Below, piece by piece: positions 35,465 to 44,951 of a DNA stretch of 63,695 nt. This DNA is from Lachnoclostridium sp. UBA2905 (GTDB taxonomy: Bacteria > Bacillota > Clostridia > Lachnospirales > Lachnospiraceae), in the NCBI GenBank assembly GCA_002349525.1, contig DEDL01000022.1:9085-72779 (forward strand). The letters run 5' to 3'. Every line of letters begins with the position of its first letter. The stretch's first letter is position 1. The position numbers and the translations under genes were made by a program. Under the pieces are notes generated by a model that had not been told where the DNA came from, did not search any database, and was given only the letters and a program-made list of their open reading frames with translations.

Positions 35465-36850
35465 TCAAGCTTTATTCGACAGCAAGCACACAGTCTCCAC
35501 ATGCCCACTCATTCCAAACATGTCACATGCCCTAACCCTTTTAATCTCATACACATCTTCACACAGAATCTTCAAATCTCTTGCAAGGGTAGCCGGATCA
35601 CAGCTCACATACACAATTCTTTCAGGACTGTGGCTGATAATAGTATCAAGCAGCTTGCTATCACACCCTTTTCTTGGTGGATCAACAACAATGACATCCG
35701 GATTACCATAAATGTGCTGCAGTTCATTTTCAGTCAAAAAGTCTTCCACGTCCTCTGCTGCCCCACATGTAAATAATGCGTTATCAATATTATTAATCTG
35801 CGCATTTACCTTTGCATCACTGATTGCCTGTGGCACAATCTCAACGCCAAGCACTGACTTTGCACTCTTTGCAAGGAAGAGACTAATTGTTCCAATTCCA
35901 CAATAAAGGTCCCAAACAGTTTCATTGCCTGTAAGACCTGCAAAATCAAGCGCTGTTGAATACAGCTTCTCTGTCTGCACAGGATTAACCTGATAAAATG
36001 ACAATGGTGATATGCGGTATTTTACATCTCCAATATAGTCTTCAATATAATCCCTGCCGTACACATTTATAATCTTATCACCTAATATTTTATTCGTTTT
36101 ATCCTTGTTAATATTGAGACAGACACTTACAAGGCCATCAATATCTCCAAGAAGTTCTACAAGCTTATCAAGTGCCGGTACTTTCTTTGAGGTAACAACG
36201 AGACACACCATAACCTCTCCGGTTTTAAAACCATTTCTAACAAGAATATGACGTATAAGTCCGGAATGCTTTGTTTCTTCATAGGGTGAAATACCATATC
36301 TTTCTATCCAGCTTCTTATGATACTTACTACCTTATTTGAAACTTCTGACTGAATATAACAATATCTGCTGTCAATAATGCTGTGGGTTCTTCCGGCATA
36401 AAAACCAATAACCGTATTGCCCTCCTTATCCTTTCCAACGGGGAACTGAGCCTTGTTACGGTAATTATATGGATTATCCATACCTATAACCGGTTCCATT
36501 ACACTATCAATAAAATCAGCAGCAAAACCACCCATACGGACAAGTGCATTCTTAACCTTATTCTGCTTATAATCTAACTGCCTGTCATACCTGTAATGCT
36601 GAAGCTGGCATCCACCACATCGCACAGCATTTTCACAGACAGCTTCTGTTCTATCTTCTGAAGGTTTAATAATGTCCATAAGACGTGCAAAACCATAGCT
36701 TTTTTTAACCTTAATGATCTTAGCATGAACATAATCTCCCGGAAGAGTATCCTTAACAAATAAGGCATAGCCATTTACATGACCTATGCCTTCTCCTTCA
36801 TTGCTTATATCTTCAATTAAAATATCAACTTCATCATTTTTTGAAAACAT
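35465..36850 (-). CDS. rlmD: 23S rRNA (uracil-5-)-methyltransferase, RlmD/RumA type
   Basis: A 461-aa SAM-dependent RNA methyltransferase making 5-methyluridine. The N-terminal TRAM domain (about residues 5-60), an iron-sulfur site (CGGCQLQH and nearby Cys), the SAM-binding region VWDLYCGIGTISL and the catalytic loop VDPPRKGCD with VSCDPATLARDL are visible. Firmicutes often have several paralogues (RlmCD), so the exact target uridine is not certain. AAAGGA precedes ATG 36850. Confidence 0.93.
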   Translation of the reverse strand: MFSKNDEVDILIEDISNEGEGIGHVNGYALFVKDTLPGDYVHAKIIKVKKSYGFARLMDIIKPSEDRTEAVCENAVRCGGCQLQHYRYDRQLDYKQNKVKNALVRMGGFAADFIDSVMEPVIGMDNPYNYRNKAQFPVGKDKEGNTVIGFYAGRTHSIIDSRYCYIQSEVSNKVVSIIRSWIERYGISPYEETKHSGLIRHILVRNGFKTGEVMVCLVVTSKKVPALDKLVELLGDIDGLVSVCLNINKDKTNKILGDKIINVYGRDYIEDYIGDVKYRISPLSFYQVNPVQTEKLYSTALDFAGLTGNETVWDLYCGIGTISLFLAKSAKSVLGVEIVPQAISDAKVNAQINNIDNALFTCGAAEDVEDFLTENELQHIYGNPDVIVVDPPRKGCDSKLLDTIISHSPERIVYVSCDPATLARDLKILCEDVYEIKRVRACDMFGMSGHVETVCLLSNKA

Positions 36851-36869
36851 AAATTTCGTCCTTTTCTAA

Positions 36870-37820
36870 TTACTTTTTAGTACCAAATGTCTGTCTTACA
36901 TTAGAATCTATCATTCTGTTGAAGCCCAGCCACTCCATGTTATCTCCTGCCATTTCAAATTCTTCGATAAGAATCTCTAACTTGGCATCAAGGTTATCTG
37001 CCATATTAAGAGCCATTGCCTCTATAAGTGCAGGCTTTTTAGGCGAACCATATTCTAACTCCCCATGATGGGCAAGAATACAGTGTCTGAGTTCTGTGGC
37101 AAGCTTTGCCGGAAATCCGGGTATTTTCCTGACAGAATTGCCAATAAGCTCTGCTCCTATAAAAATGTGACCAAGCAGCTGTCCCTCATCTGTATAATCA
37201 TTTGCAGGGAATGTGGACAGTTCATCCATTTTTCCTACATCGTGAAATAATCCGGCTGTCAGAAGAAGATCCCTGTCAACATTAGAATAAGTTCCTGCAA
37301 TGTAATCACATGCCTTTACAACACCTAAGGTATGCTGTAAAAGACCCCCTATAAAACTGTGATGTACACTTTTAGCAGCTGAATGATCCTTAAATCTCTT
37401 TATGAAATCCTCATCCTCTACAAAATACATACTTATAAGCTTTCTAAGGTACTCATTCTTAACTGTAGACATGATTCTCATAAGTTCCTTATACATATCA
37501 TCACGATCATACTTTGACGCCATCATATAATCTTCGATATTGTATTCACCCTCATCACACTTTCTGATTCGTGCAAGCTTCCACTGGATATTGCCCTGAA
37601 AACTTGAAACCTGTCCGTTTACCTCAATATAATCATGTGCTTCAAATTCGTCAATTCCACTGTTAATATCAAATACTTTACAATCAACAGAACCTGTCTT
37701 GTCCTGCAAAATAAGTGAATAATAAGTTTTTCCTGTTCTTGCTGTTAAAACCTGTTTAGACTTGCAAAGATATATTCCCTTGCAAAAATCACCTTCACGG
37801 TATTCATTAATATATCTCAT
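36870..37820 (-). CDS. 3'-5' exoribonuclease YhaM family protein
   Basis: A 316-aa protein with an N-terminal OB-fold nucleic-acid-binding domain (residues 10-95) and a C-terminal HD domain. The HD motif is LFHDVGKMDELS and metal ligands follow in GHIFIGAEL and CILAHHGELEYGSP. This is the architecture of B. subtilis YhaM, which trims RNA and single-stranded DNA. It overlaps the upstream HtrA-like gene by ATGA. Confidence 0.92.
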   Translation of the reverse strand: MRYINEYREGDFCKGIYLCKSKQVLTARTGKTYYSLILQDKTGSVDCKVFDINSGIDEFEAHDYIEVNGQVSSFQGNIQWKLARIRKCDEGEYNIEDYMMASKYDRDDMYKELMRIMSTVKNEYLRKLISMYFVEDEDFIKRFKDHSAAKSVHHSFIGGLLQHTLGVVKACDYIAGTYSNVDRDLLLTAGLFHDVGKMDELSTFPANDYTDEGQLLGHIFIGAELIGNSVRKIPGFPAKLATELRHCILAHHGELEYGSPKKPALIEAMALNMADNLDAKLEILIEEFEMAGDNMEWLGFNRMIDSNVRQTFGTKK

Positions 37821-39133
37821 TTCATATCCTCCACATCACCAAGTTCAATGTTAACTACTCTTTCTTTGTCCTGTTTAAGGTATGTACGGTAAATTGTTAC
37901 ATCTATTTTATCACCTGGTTTATATTCTGCAATCACATCTGTAAGATCTTCCACGCTATTAATTGCTTTATCATTCACTTTTGATATAACATCGCCTACA
38001 ACAAGTCCCTTGCCCATAGCAGGTGATCCTGAAACAACATCCGTTACATATATTCCATTTGAAACATCAAGCTCCTTAAGATGTGCTTCCGTTATATTCG
38101 TTGCAAGAACACCCAGATAAGCCCTGTTTGTATTATTAATGAGCTGCTCAATAAGGGAGTCAAGCTGGGATATTCCAATAAATGACATGAGGCTTTCATC
38201 CTCTTCATCAAATCTATGGGTAATAATTCCAGCCACCTGACCATTGGTGTTCATAATTACTCCACCACAGCTTGAAAGATTCTGCATATTTGTATGATAA
38301 AGTAAAACCTGTCTATCAATCATATATCTCGTTACAGGATTGCCTGTTACCATTCCAAAAGTAACAGAATACATATTGCCTGCAGGATTACCAATAGCTG
38401 TTATAAGTGCTCCCGTCTTAATCCCGTCAGAACTTCCAATTAACGCTGTTCTTACTGTCTCAAGAAGTTTATTGCCAACATCCTCAAGCTTTGCATATAT
38501 TACAGCAAGACCTGTCACCTTATCACGGCCAAGAATACCTGCCCTTGTCTTCTCGCCATTATTAAATACTATCTGGTAATTGCAGTTGTTATCAATACCA
38601 TCATACTCTGTCAGAACATAAATATAGTCTTTATCAATACGTACTACAAGACCACTGAAGGAATCACTGTTCTCTACAGGATTTGAAAAATAATCCTTAC
38701 CTTCCACAACCTTCGCCACTGTTACAACCGTATCATTGTAAGAAGTTCCATACTCTGCAATTTTTGCATACATTTTGGAATAATCCTTTACATCAAATGA
38801 ATCGAAATCCGACACAGTCATGGAATCCACATCCTTAGGCTGGGAGTGACTATTAGGATTCTGGTGTGAATTCTCACCAGAATTCACATTGCCTCCATTC
38901 AAGACATCCTCAGGCATCGGCGTAGCAGTCTGAAGTCGTATCGGCACATTATCTGTATCCTTATAATAGAATGTCAGAATCATAACAAATATTCCTGTTG
39001 CCGCAGCCCCAAATAAAATACCATACAGTATAACCTTAACTGCTCTTATTATATTTTCTTTTATTATACGTTTCTTTTCTGGTTTAATCTTTTCTTCAAT
39101 AAATTTGTAACCGTTATTCTTATCCGCTGACAT
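37817..39133 (-). CDS. HtrA-like membrane protein with degenerate protease domain and PDZ
   Basis: A 438-aa protein: a basic cytoplasmic start, one membrane span (about residues 34-56), a Ser/Asn-rich linker, a trypsin-like domain (130-330) and a PDZ domain (340-425). The three catalytic positions have diverged. The usual TNYHVV is LTEYDGI (His to Asp at 178), the usual TDLAV is TGLAV (Asp to Gly at 208) and the usual GNSGG is SSCGG (Ser to Cys at 289). It is therefore probably a non-proteolytic binding protein at the outer membrane face. GGAGG precedes ATG 39133; co-transcribed with yhaM. Confidence 0.88.
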   Translation of the reverse strand: MSADKNNGYKFIEEKIKPEKKRIIKENIIRAVKVILYGILFGAAATGIFVMILTFYYKDTDNVPIRLQTATPMPEDVLNGGNVNSGENSHQNPNSHSQPKDVDSMTVSDFDSFDVKDYSKMYAKIAEYGTSYNDTVVTVAKVVEGKDYFSNPVENSDSFSGLVVRIDKDYIYVLTEYDGIDNNCNYQIVFNNGEKTRAGILGRDKVTGLAVIYAKLEDVGNKLLETVRTALIGSSDGIKTGALITAIGNPAGNMYSVTFGMVTGNPVTRYMIDRQVLLYHTNMQNLSSCGGVIMNTNGQVAGIITHRFDEEDESLMSFIGISQLDSLIEQLINNTNRAYLGVLATNITEAHLKELDVSNGIYVTDVVSGSPAMGKGLVVGDVISKVNDKAINSVEDLTDVIAEYKPGDKIDVTIYRTYLKQDKERVVNIELGDVEDMK

Positions 39134-39254
39134 ATATCCTCCGGCCTCATTTCACGTTTTTACAATAATCCGATTTTACCACATCATATCTACTATAATA
39201 CTTATATATGAATAGCATATGAACTAATTATAAATATACAATTTTAATTCCAGC

Positions 39255-39284
39255 TTGCAAGGTATCTGTACATTATTATATAAT
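39255..39284 (+). promoter_or_regulatory. Putative promoter of mutS2
   Basis: TTGCAA (39255-39260), an 18-bp spacer and TATAAT (39279-39284), 25 bp ahead of the mutS2 start. Confidence 0.5.
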
Positions 39285-39309
39285 GACAAAGAAGAAATGA
39301 GGTTACAAC

Positions 39310-41661
39310 ATGAACAAAAAATCACTTTCAACACTTGAATTTTATAAAATAATAGATGAACTTACAGATATGGCTGATTCTGTATATGGAAAGGCCCTTT
39401 GCAAAGAACTTTTACCTATGACGGATTTTCAGGATATTGACTATGCCCAGTGCCAGACTCAGGCTGCTCTTTCAAGAATATACAAAAACGGAGCTCCTTC
39501 ATTTCATCAGGCAAAAGGGATAAAGGGAACATTTTTAAGACTGGAAGCCGGCGGCGTTCTTGGAGCAGGAGAACTTCTATCCATAAGCTCACTTCTTGAA
39601 TGTGCGGGAAGCCTCAAGAATTATAATGGTGACACTGAGGATATACTTACAGAACTGTTTAATCTTTTAGAGCCGGTTTCTGCACTTATGCGTGAGATTA
39701 ACAGATGTATCATATCTGAAGAAGTTATTAGTGACGACGCAAGTATCGGACTTAAGAATGTTCGAAGGAACATTAAGAATGTTAACAATAAAATACATGA
39801 CCAGTTAGGAAGCATCCTTAATTCCAAAAGAACTCTTTTACAGGATGCTCTTATAACTATGCGTAACGGCAGATATTGTCTTCCGGTAAAGGCTGAATAT
39901 AAGTCATCATTTCCAGGAATGGTTCACGACCAGTCTGCCACCGGATCAACACTTTTTATTGAACCTATGGCAATCGTTACTCTGAACAATGATCTTAAAC
40001 AGCTTGAGCTTACAGAGAAGGAAGAGATTGAAAAGGTTCTTGCCTCACTTAGCACTCTCTGTCAGGCTGAACTTGATTTTATTAAAAATGATGTGAATAT
40101 CTTAACTGAGCTTGACTTTATATTCGCAAAAGGCAAGCTTGCCAAGAAAATGAATGCATCAAGACCAAGGCTTAACAAAAAAGGATATATTAACCTTAAA
40201 AAAGCAAGACATCCCCTTATTAACCCTAAAAAAGTAGTACCTGTGGATGTCCACATAGGCGATAATTTTAAGCACCTTATCATAACCGGTCCTAATACCG
40301 GTGGTAAAACAGTTACCCTTAAAACAGTGGGACTTTTTACATTACTTGGTCAGTCAGGACTGCATATTCCGGCTATGGATAATTCAAGTCTTGCAGTTTT
40401 TGACGATGTTTTTGCCGATATAGGTGATGAGCAGAGTATTGAACAGAGTCTCAGTACATTTTCATCACATATGACTAACATTGTTGACATTCTGAATAAT
40501 GTTACAAGAAACTGTCTGGTATTATTTGATGAACTTGGAGCCGGAACGGACCCTGAAGAGGGTGCTGCTCTTGCAATGTCAATACTTTCACATCTTTTAA
40601 AACGTGGAATCACAGCACTTGCAACAACTCATTACAGCGAGCTTAAGCTTTATGCCCTGTCCACAGACATGGTTGAAAATGCAAGCTGCGAATTCAATAT
40701 AGAAACACTCAGACCTACTTACAGGCTGCTCATTGGAATTCCTGGAAAAAGTAATGCCTTTGCAATTTCAAAGAAGCTTGGACTTCCTGATTACATCATT
40801 AAAGATGCCAACGACAGGGTAGATAAGGAAAACCAGTCATTTGAAGATGTCATAAGTGATCTTGAATCAAGCCGTATAGAAATCGAGACAAAAAAGGCAG
40901 AAATTGAAGAAGCAAAAAAAGAAATTGATGCTCTAAAAAAGAAGCTTAAAGAGAAAAACGACAGAATAGATAAGGCCAAAGAGAAAATTCTGCGCCGTGC
41001 CAATGAAGAAGCAAGAGACATATTGCAGCAGGCTAAGGATTATGCTGACGATTCATTTAAAAAATACGGAAAATGGATACGCCAGTCCGGTGCCGGCAGC
41101 GAGCTTGAAAAAGAGCGTTCTCTTTTACGTGAGGAAATTAACAAAAAGGATTCCTCACTTACCATTAAAACCAAGAAAAAACGCAATAATAAAATTACAG
41201 CCGATAATATACATCTGGGAGATAATGTCCATGTAATATCCCTTGGTCTTGACGGAGTTGTTACCAGTCTTCCAAGCAGTAAGGGACTTGTAGGTGTAAG
41301 TATGGGTATTTTAAGCTCAAACATCAAACTGAATGACCTTTGTCTTATTGACAAACCCGTGGAGAAGGAACCTGAGGTCAAAACCAACACATACAAGCTT
41401 TCAAAGGCAGCCAATATCCACACTGATATTAATCTCATTGGAAAAACAGTTGATGAAGCAATACCACTTTTGGACAAATATCTGGACGATGCTTATCTTT
41501 CACATCTTTCCCAGGTTACAGTTATTCATGGAAGAGGAACCGGAGCCCTGAAAAAAGCCGTACATGAACATCTTAAGCACGTAAGCTATGTCAAATCCTA
41601 CCGTATTGGTGAATTTGGTGAAGGCGACCAGGGTGTAACAATTGTTGAATTTAAATCATAA
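39310..41661 (+). CDS. mutS2: MutS2 family protein (endonuclease/ribosome-rescue ATPase)
   Basis: A 783-aa MutS2 of normal length. Order: clamp/lever region, ATPase domain with TGPNTGGKTVTLKT (Walker A, near residue 327) and CLVLFDELGAGTDPEEG (Walker B), a long charged coiled coil (about 505-590), a KOW-like segment and a C-terminal Smr domain (about 705-783). The Smr motif usually reading DLRG is NLIG here, and HGRGTGAL is intact. MutS2 suppresses recombination and, in Bacillus, splits collided ribosomes. Followed 12 bp later by a two-component system. Confidence 0.96.
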   Translation: MNKKSLSTLEFYKIIDELTDMADSVYGKALCKELLPMTDFQDIDYAQCQTQAALSRIYKNGAPSFHQAKGIKGTFLRLEAGGVLGAGELLSISSLLECAGSLKNYNGDTEDILTELFNLLEPVSALMREINRCIISEEVISDDASIGLKNVRRNIKNVNNKIHDQLGSILNSKRTLLQDALITMRNGRYCLPVKAEYKSSFPGMVHDQSATGSTLFIEPMAIVTLNNDLKQLELTEKEEIEKVLASLSTLCQAELDFIKNDVNILTELDFIFAKGKLAKKMNASRPRLNKKGYINLKKARHPLINPKKVVPVDVHIGDNFKHLIITGPNTGGKTVTLKTVGLFTLLGQSGLHIPAMDNSSLAVFDDVFADIGDEQSIEQSLSTFSSHMTNIVDILNNVTRNCLVLFDELGAGTDPEEGAALAMSILSHLLKRGITALATTHYSELKLYALSTDMVENASCEFNIETLRPTYRLLIGIPGKSNAFAISKKLGLPDYIIKDANDRVDKENQSFEDVISDLESSRIEIETKKAEIEEAKKEIDALKKKLKEKNDRIDKAKEKILRRANEEARDILQQAKDYADDSFKKYGKWIRQSGAGSELEKERSLLREEINKKDSSLTIKTKKKRNNKITADNIHLGDNVHVISLGLDGVVTSLPSSKGLVGVSMGILSSNIKLNDLCLIDKPVEKEPEVKTNTYKLSKAANIHTDINLIGKTVDEAIPLLDKYLDDAYLSHLSQVTVIHGRGTGALKKAVHEHLKHVSYVKSYRIGEFGEGDQGVTIVEFKS

Positions 41662-41673
41662 GGGGGAACAGTT

Positions 41674-42381
41674 ATGCCAGAAAAACAGAAAATACTTATC
41701 GTAGATGACGATGCTAATATTGCCGATTTAATATCCTTGTATCTTACTAAAGAATGCTTTGACAGTGAAATAGTCGGAGATGGTACAGAAGCACTGGAAA
41801 AATTCAAAACCTATAAGCCGGATCTTATCCTGCTTGACATAATGCTGCCTGGAATAGACGGATACGATGTATGCAGAGAGATAAGAAAAACTTCAACAGT
41901 ACCTATAATCATGCTTTCCGCCAAGGGCGAAGTATTTGACAGGGTTTTAGGTCTTGAGTTAGGTGCTGATGACTATATTATAAAACCATTTGATTCAAAA
42001 GAGCTTGTTGCAAGAGTTAAAGCAGTATTAAGAAGATTCTCACAGCCTGGCGAAAAAACTCCTGCTGCACCTGCTTCTGACAAATGTGTTGAATATCCTG
42101 ATCTTACAATTAATCTTTCAAACTATTCTGTATTGTATTACGGAAAAAATATTGAGATGCCACCTAAAGAACTCGAACTGTTTTATTTTCTGGCATCACA
42201 CCCTAACCAGGTATTTAACAGGGAACAGCTTCTTGATCACATCTGGGGATACGAATATGTTGTTGATACAAGAACTGTAGATGTTCATATAAAACGTCTT
42301 CGTGAAAAGATAAAAGACCATGAAAAATGGGGTATTTCAACTGTATGGGGAATCGGATATAAGTTTGAATTAAAACGGTAG
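41674..42381 (+). CDS. OmpR-family response regulator
   Basis: A 235-aa regulator: receiver domain (residues 5-120; DDD acidic pocket, phospho-Asp in LILLDIMLPG near residue 53, Lys in IIKPFD) and a C-terminal winged helix (PPKELELFYFLA and TVDVHIKRLREKI). AAGGGGG precedes the ATG. Paired with the sensor kinase that follows within 10 bp. The stimulus and targets are unknown. Confidence 0.95.
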   Translation: MPEKQKILIVDDDANIADLISLYLTKECFDSEIVGDGTEALEKFKTYKPDLILLDIMLPGIDGYDVCREIRKTSTVPIIMLSAKGEVFDRVLGLELGADDYIIKPFDSKELVARVKAVLRRFSQPGEKTPAAPASDKCVEYPDLTINLSNYSVLYYGKNIEMPPKELELFYFLASHPNQVFNREQLLDHIWGYEYVVDTRTVDVHIKRLREKIKDHEKWGISTVWGIGYKFELKR

Positions 42382-42390
42382 GTGATTTTT

Positions 42391-43794
42391 ATGAAACTTC
42401 ATTTGAATGCTGCTGGCAAGCTGGCCCTGACTTATATATTTACATTAGCTGTTCTGATATTTGGATGGTCAGTTTATGGCACTCATTTTTTTGAAAATAA
42501 ACTGAAGGTTCAGACTCAGACTGATTTTTATAATGCACTTGCCGGTATATCCGACAATTACATTAAAGGCTACTACAACAATATGCTAGTTAATGCCGAC
42601 CTTCAGACTGAGATAAAAATCATCAGCAAATATCTTAATGCACGTATTCTTACAGCAAGAGATGACGGCACAATGTTATTTGATACAGACCAGACATACC
42701 TGTTTAATCTCAATACCTATGATACGGATATTCTGTCGGAAACCTATTGTTATGATGTTACGCTTCCCGGATATATCGACCAGCCATTTATGTCTGTTTC
42801 ATATCCCATTACCTACAACATGAAAATGCGTGGATATCTGGTGATGATAAAATATACCGAAGATATTCGCAGGTCAGCTGATGAGCTTAATTCATCCTAC
42901 TGGCCATTTGTTGCAGGAATGGCTGCCCTTATAAGTGCCATATTCCTTATGTTATATTTTCAGTTCGTACAACCTCTGAAAAGGCTGGTGAGGGTAGCAA
43001 AGGAATACAGTAACCGGAATTATTCTTATACGTGTGATATTAATACTGGTGACGAATATACTGAATTGTATTCAGCCCTTAGATGTATTGGTGACGACTT
43101 CCACAATCTTGAGAAACAGCAGCACAAATTTATAAGCAATGTTTCCCATGATTTCCGTTCTCCTCTTACTTCTATAAAGGGATATACTGAAGCTATGATC
43201 GATGGAACAATTCCACCCGAAATGTGTGAAAAATATCTTAAGATTATTATGTTTGAGACTGAAAGACTTACAAAGCTCACCTCAAATCTGCTTGATCTTA
43301 GCCGTATTGACAGTAAGGGAACCATTCTTGACATAACACCTTTTGACATCAATGCTACTATAAAGCAGACAGTTGCCTGCTTTGAGGGTGTATGTACAGA
43401 AAAACAGATTACAGTAAAGCTTTTCTTTGAAGAGCCAAAAACCTTTGTACTTGCAGACCTTAGCAAAATACAGCAGGTTCTCTATAACCTTATAGACAAT
43501 GCCATCAAGTTCAGTTATAACGACAGCACACTTGTTATATCCAGCAAAATTAAAGGTGATAAAATATTTGTATCTGTTAAGGACTCAGGTATTGGCATTC
43601 CAAAAGACAGCCTGAATAAGATATGGGACCGTTTTTATAAAACAGACCAGAGCCGTGGTAAAGACAAAAAAGGAACAGGCCTTGGCCTGTCCATAGTCAA
43701 AGAAATTATTAATGCTCATGGCGAAAATATTACTGCAACAAGTACACTTGACGTTGGTACAGAATTCTCATTCTCTCTCCCACGTAAGCTATAG
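42391..43794 (+). CDS. Sensor histidine kinase with HAMP domain
   Basis: A 467-aa membrane kinase: a membrane span at the N-terminus, an extracellular domain of about 130 residues, a second span (about 170-190), HAMP, HisKA with the phospho-His in NVSHDFRSPLT, and a HATPase domain with N box LYNLIDNAIKFS, G1 KDSGIGIP and G2 GTGLGLSIVKEI. ATG 42391 with GGTAGGTGA upstream is preferred over a GTG at 42382. Cognate of the upstream regulator. Confidence 0.95.
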   Translation: MKLHLNAAGKLALTYIFTLAVLIFGWSVYGTHFFENKLKVQTQTDFYNALAGISDNYIKGYYNNMLVNADLQTEIKIISKYLNARILTARDDGTMLFDTDQTYLFNLNTYDTDILSETYCYDVTLPGYIDQPFMSVSYPITYNMKMRGYLVMIKYTEDIRRSADELNSSYWPFVAGMAALISAIFLMLYFQFVQPLKRLVRVAKEYSNRNYSYTCDINTGDEYTELYSALRCIGDDFHNLEKQQHKFISNVSHDFRSPLTSIKGYTEAMIDGTIPPEMCEKYLKIIMFETERLTKLTSNLLDLSRIDSKGTILDITPFDINATIKQTVACFEGVCTEKQITVKLFFEEPKTFVLADLSKIQQVLYNLIDNAIKFSYNDSTLVISSKIKGDKIFVSVKDSGIGIPKDSLNKIWDRFYKTDQSRGKDKKGTGLGLSIVKEIINAHGENITATSTLDVGTEFSFSLPRKL

Positions 43795-43850
43795 CTGTTT
43801 GCTTAAAGTGTACCTACTTATCTGTCATAACCTTCCTGGAATCATTCATG

Positions 43851-44357
43851 CTACTGCTTCTTGTCTTCTTGCCAGGAAAGTTTGTGAAGATGACCCTCGC
43901 AGTTCATATGTTCAAAGTTATTCTGCCTTAATGCTTCATACAGAACAATTGCAACACTATTACTAAGATTTAGAGAACGAGTATCTCCAACCATAGGAAT
44001 TCTTATACAGTTTTCTTCATTCTCCACAAGAATTTCTTCCGGTATTCCCGCACTTTCCTTACCAAACATTATGTATGCATCAGGTTCATAGCTAACCTCT
44101 GTATACATTTTTTTTGCCTTCGTTGTAGCCATGTATATTTTTGCACCGGGATGCTTCTCAACAAAATCACGATAAGAAATATATACTTCCTTGTTAAGTG
44201 ATGGCCAGTAATCAAGACCCGCCTTCTTAACTGCCTTCTCATTAATACTGAAACCAAGTGGCTCAATAAGATGAAGTTTAGTATCTGTTGCTACACATGT
44301 TCTTCCAATATTACCGGTATTCTGTGGTATTTCCGGCTCCAATAATACTATATTCAT
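43851..44357 (-). CDS. trmL: tRNA (cytidine/uridine(34)-2'-O)-methyltransferase
   Basis: A 168-aa SPOUT-class methyltransferase that modifies the wobble ribose of certain leucine tRNAs. Motifs: EPEIPQNTGNIGRTC at the start, MFGKESAGIPEEIL in the middle and RIPMVGDTRSLNLSNSVAIV forming the trefoil knot. Length is typical of TrmL. The ATG overlaps the stop of the upstream gene by 4 bp. Confidence 0.95.
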   Translation of the reverse strand: MNIVLLEPEIPQNTGNIGRTCVATDTKLHLIEPLGFSINEKAVKKAGLDYWPSLNKEVYISYRDFVEKHPGAKIYMATTKAKKMYTEVSYEPDAYIMFGKESAGIPEEILVENEENCIRIPMVGDTRSLNLSNSVAIVLYEALRQNNFEHMNCEGHLHKLSWQEDKKQ

Positions 44358-44896
44358 AACTGCCTCTTTATCTTTTTAATCTCATCCTCAAATCTTGTTT
44401 CAAGGTATCTTGTCTCATCACCATTAACAACTTTTTTGTCATTATCACTCGTAGTATATCCTATGATATCTGCTGTATATCCCTTATCCCTTAATGCCCT
44501 TAGTAAACTCATGCCCTGACTGCTTACATATAGACAACAACCCGGACTATAAAGCTTATAGGGATTCACATCATATATTTCACAGATTTCAACTGTTTCC
44601 TGAGTGATATTAATATCTCTAAGATTCACCACGAAGCCTTTTTTTGTGATGCTGCTTATGCCGGAAAGGGCTCTGAATATTCCTCCCTCTCCAACAGGAA
44701 GTACAATATCATCTTCCTTAACAAATGATGTGTCCGGACTAAACTCTGACAGGCTGCCCTCCAAAGCTTCCATATACTCTGCCGCCCTGTCAACAAGTCC
44801 ATGTGGCAGCTTTTTTATAAGCTCGTCCCTGTATTCTGCAGCCACACCAGCTATCGTTACTGCTCCAATATAGCCGGTCATGATTATATCAGCCAT
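44354..44896 (-). CDS. AIR-synthase C-terminal-like protein (HypE-related)
   Basis: A 180-aa protein resembling the C-terminal half of the AIR synthase/HypE family: IVLPVGEGGIFRAL, a middle strand NLRDINITQETVEICEIYDV, LYSPGCCLYVSSQGMSLLRAL and a C-terminal ADIIGYTTSDN. The N-terminal ATP-binding half is absent, so catalysis alone is unlikely. Such short forms are often named hydrogenase maturation factor, but no hydrogenase genes are near. Coupled to trmL by ATGA. Exact function unknown. Confidence 0.6.
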   Translation of the reverse strand: MADIIMTGYIGAVTIAGVAAEYRDELIKKLPHGLVDRAAEYMEALEGSLSEFSPDTSFVKEDDIVLPVGEGGIFRALSGISSITKKGFVVNLRDINITQETVEICEIYDVNPYKLYSPGCCLYVSSQGMSLLRALRDKGYTADIIGYTTSDNDKKVVNGDETRYLETRFEDEIKKIKRQL

Positions 44897-44951
44897 ACAT
44901 AAACTCCTTAATTACACCTTAATGTATAATTCCACCAGTAATCATTAGTTA

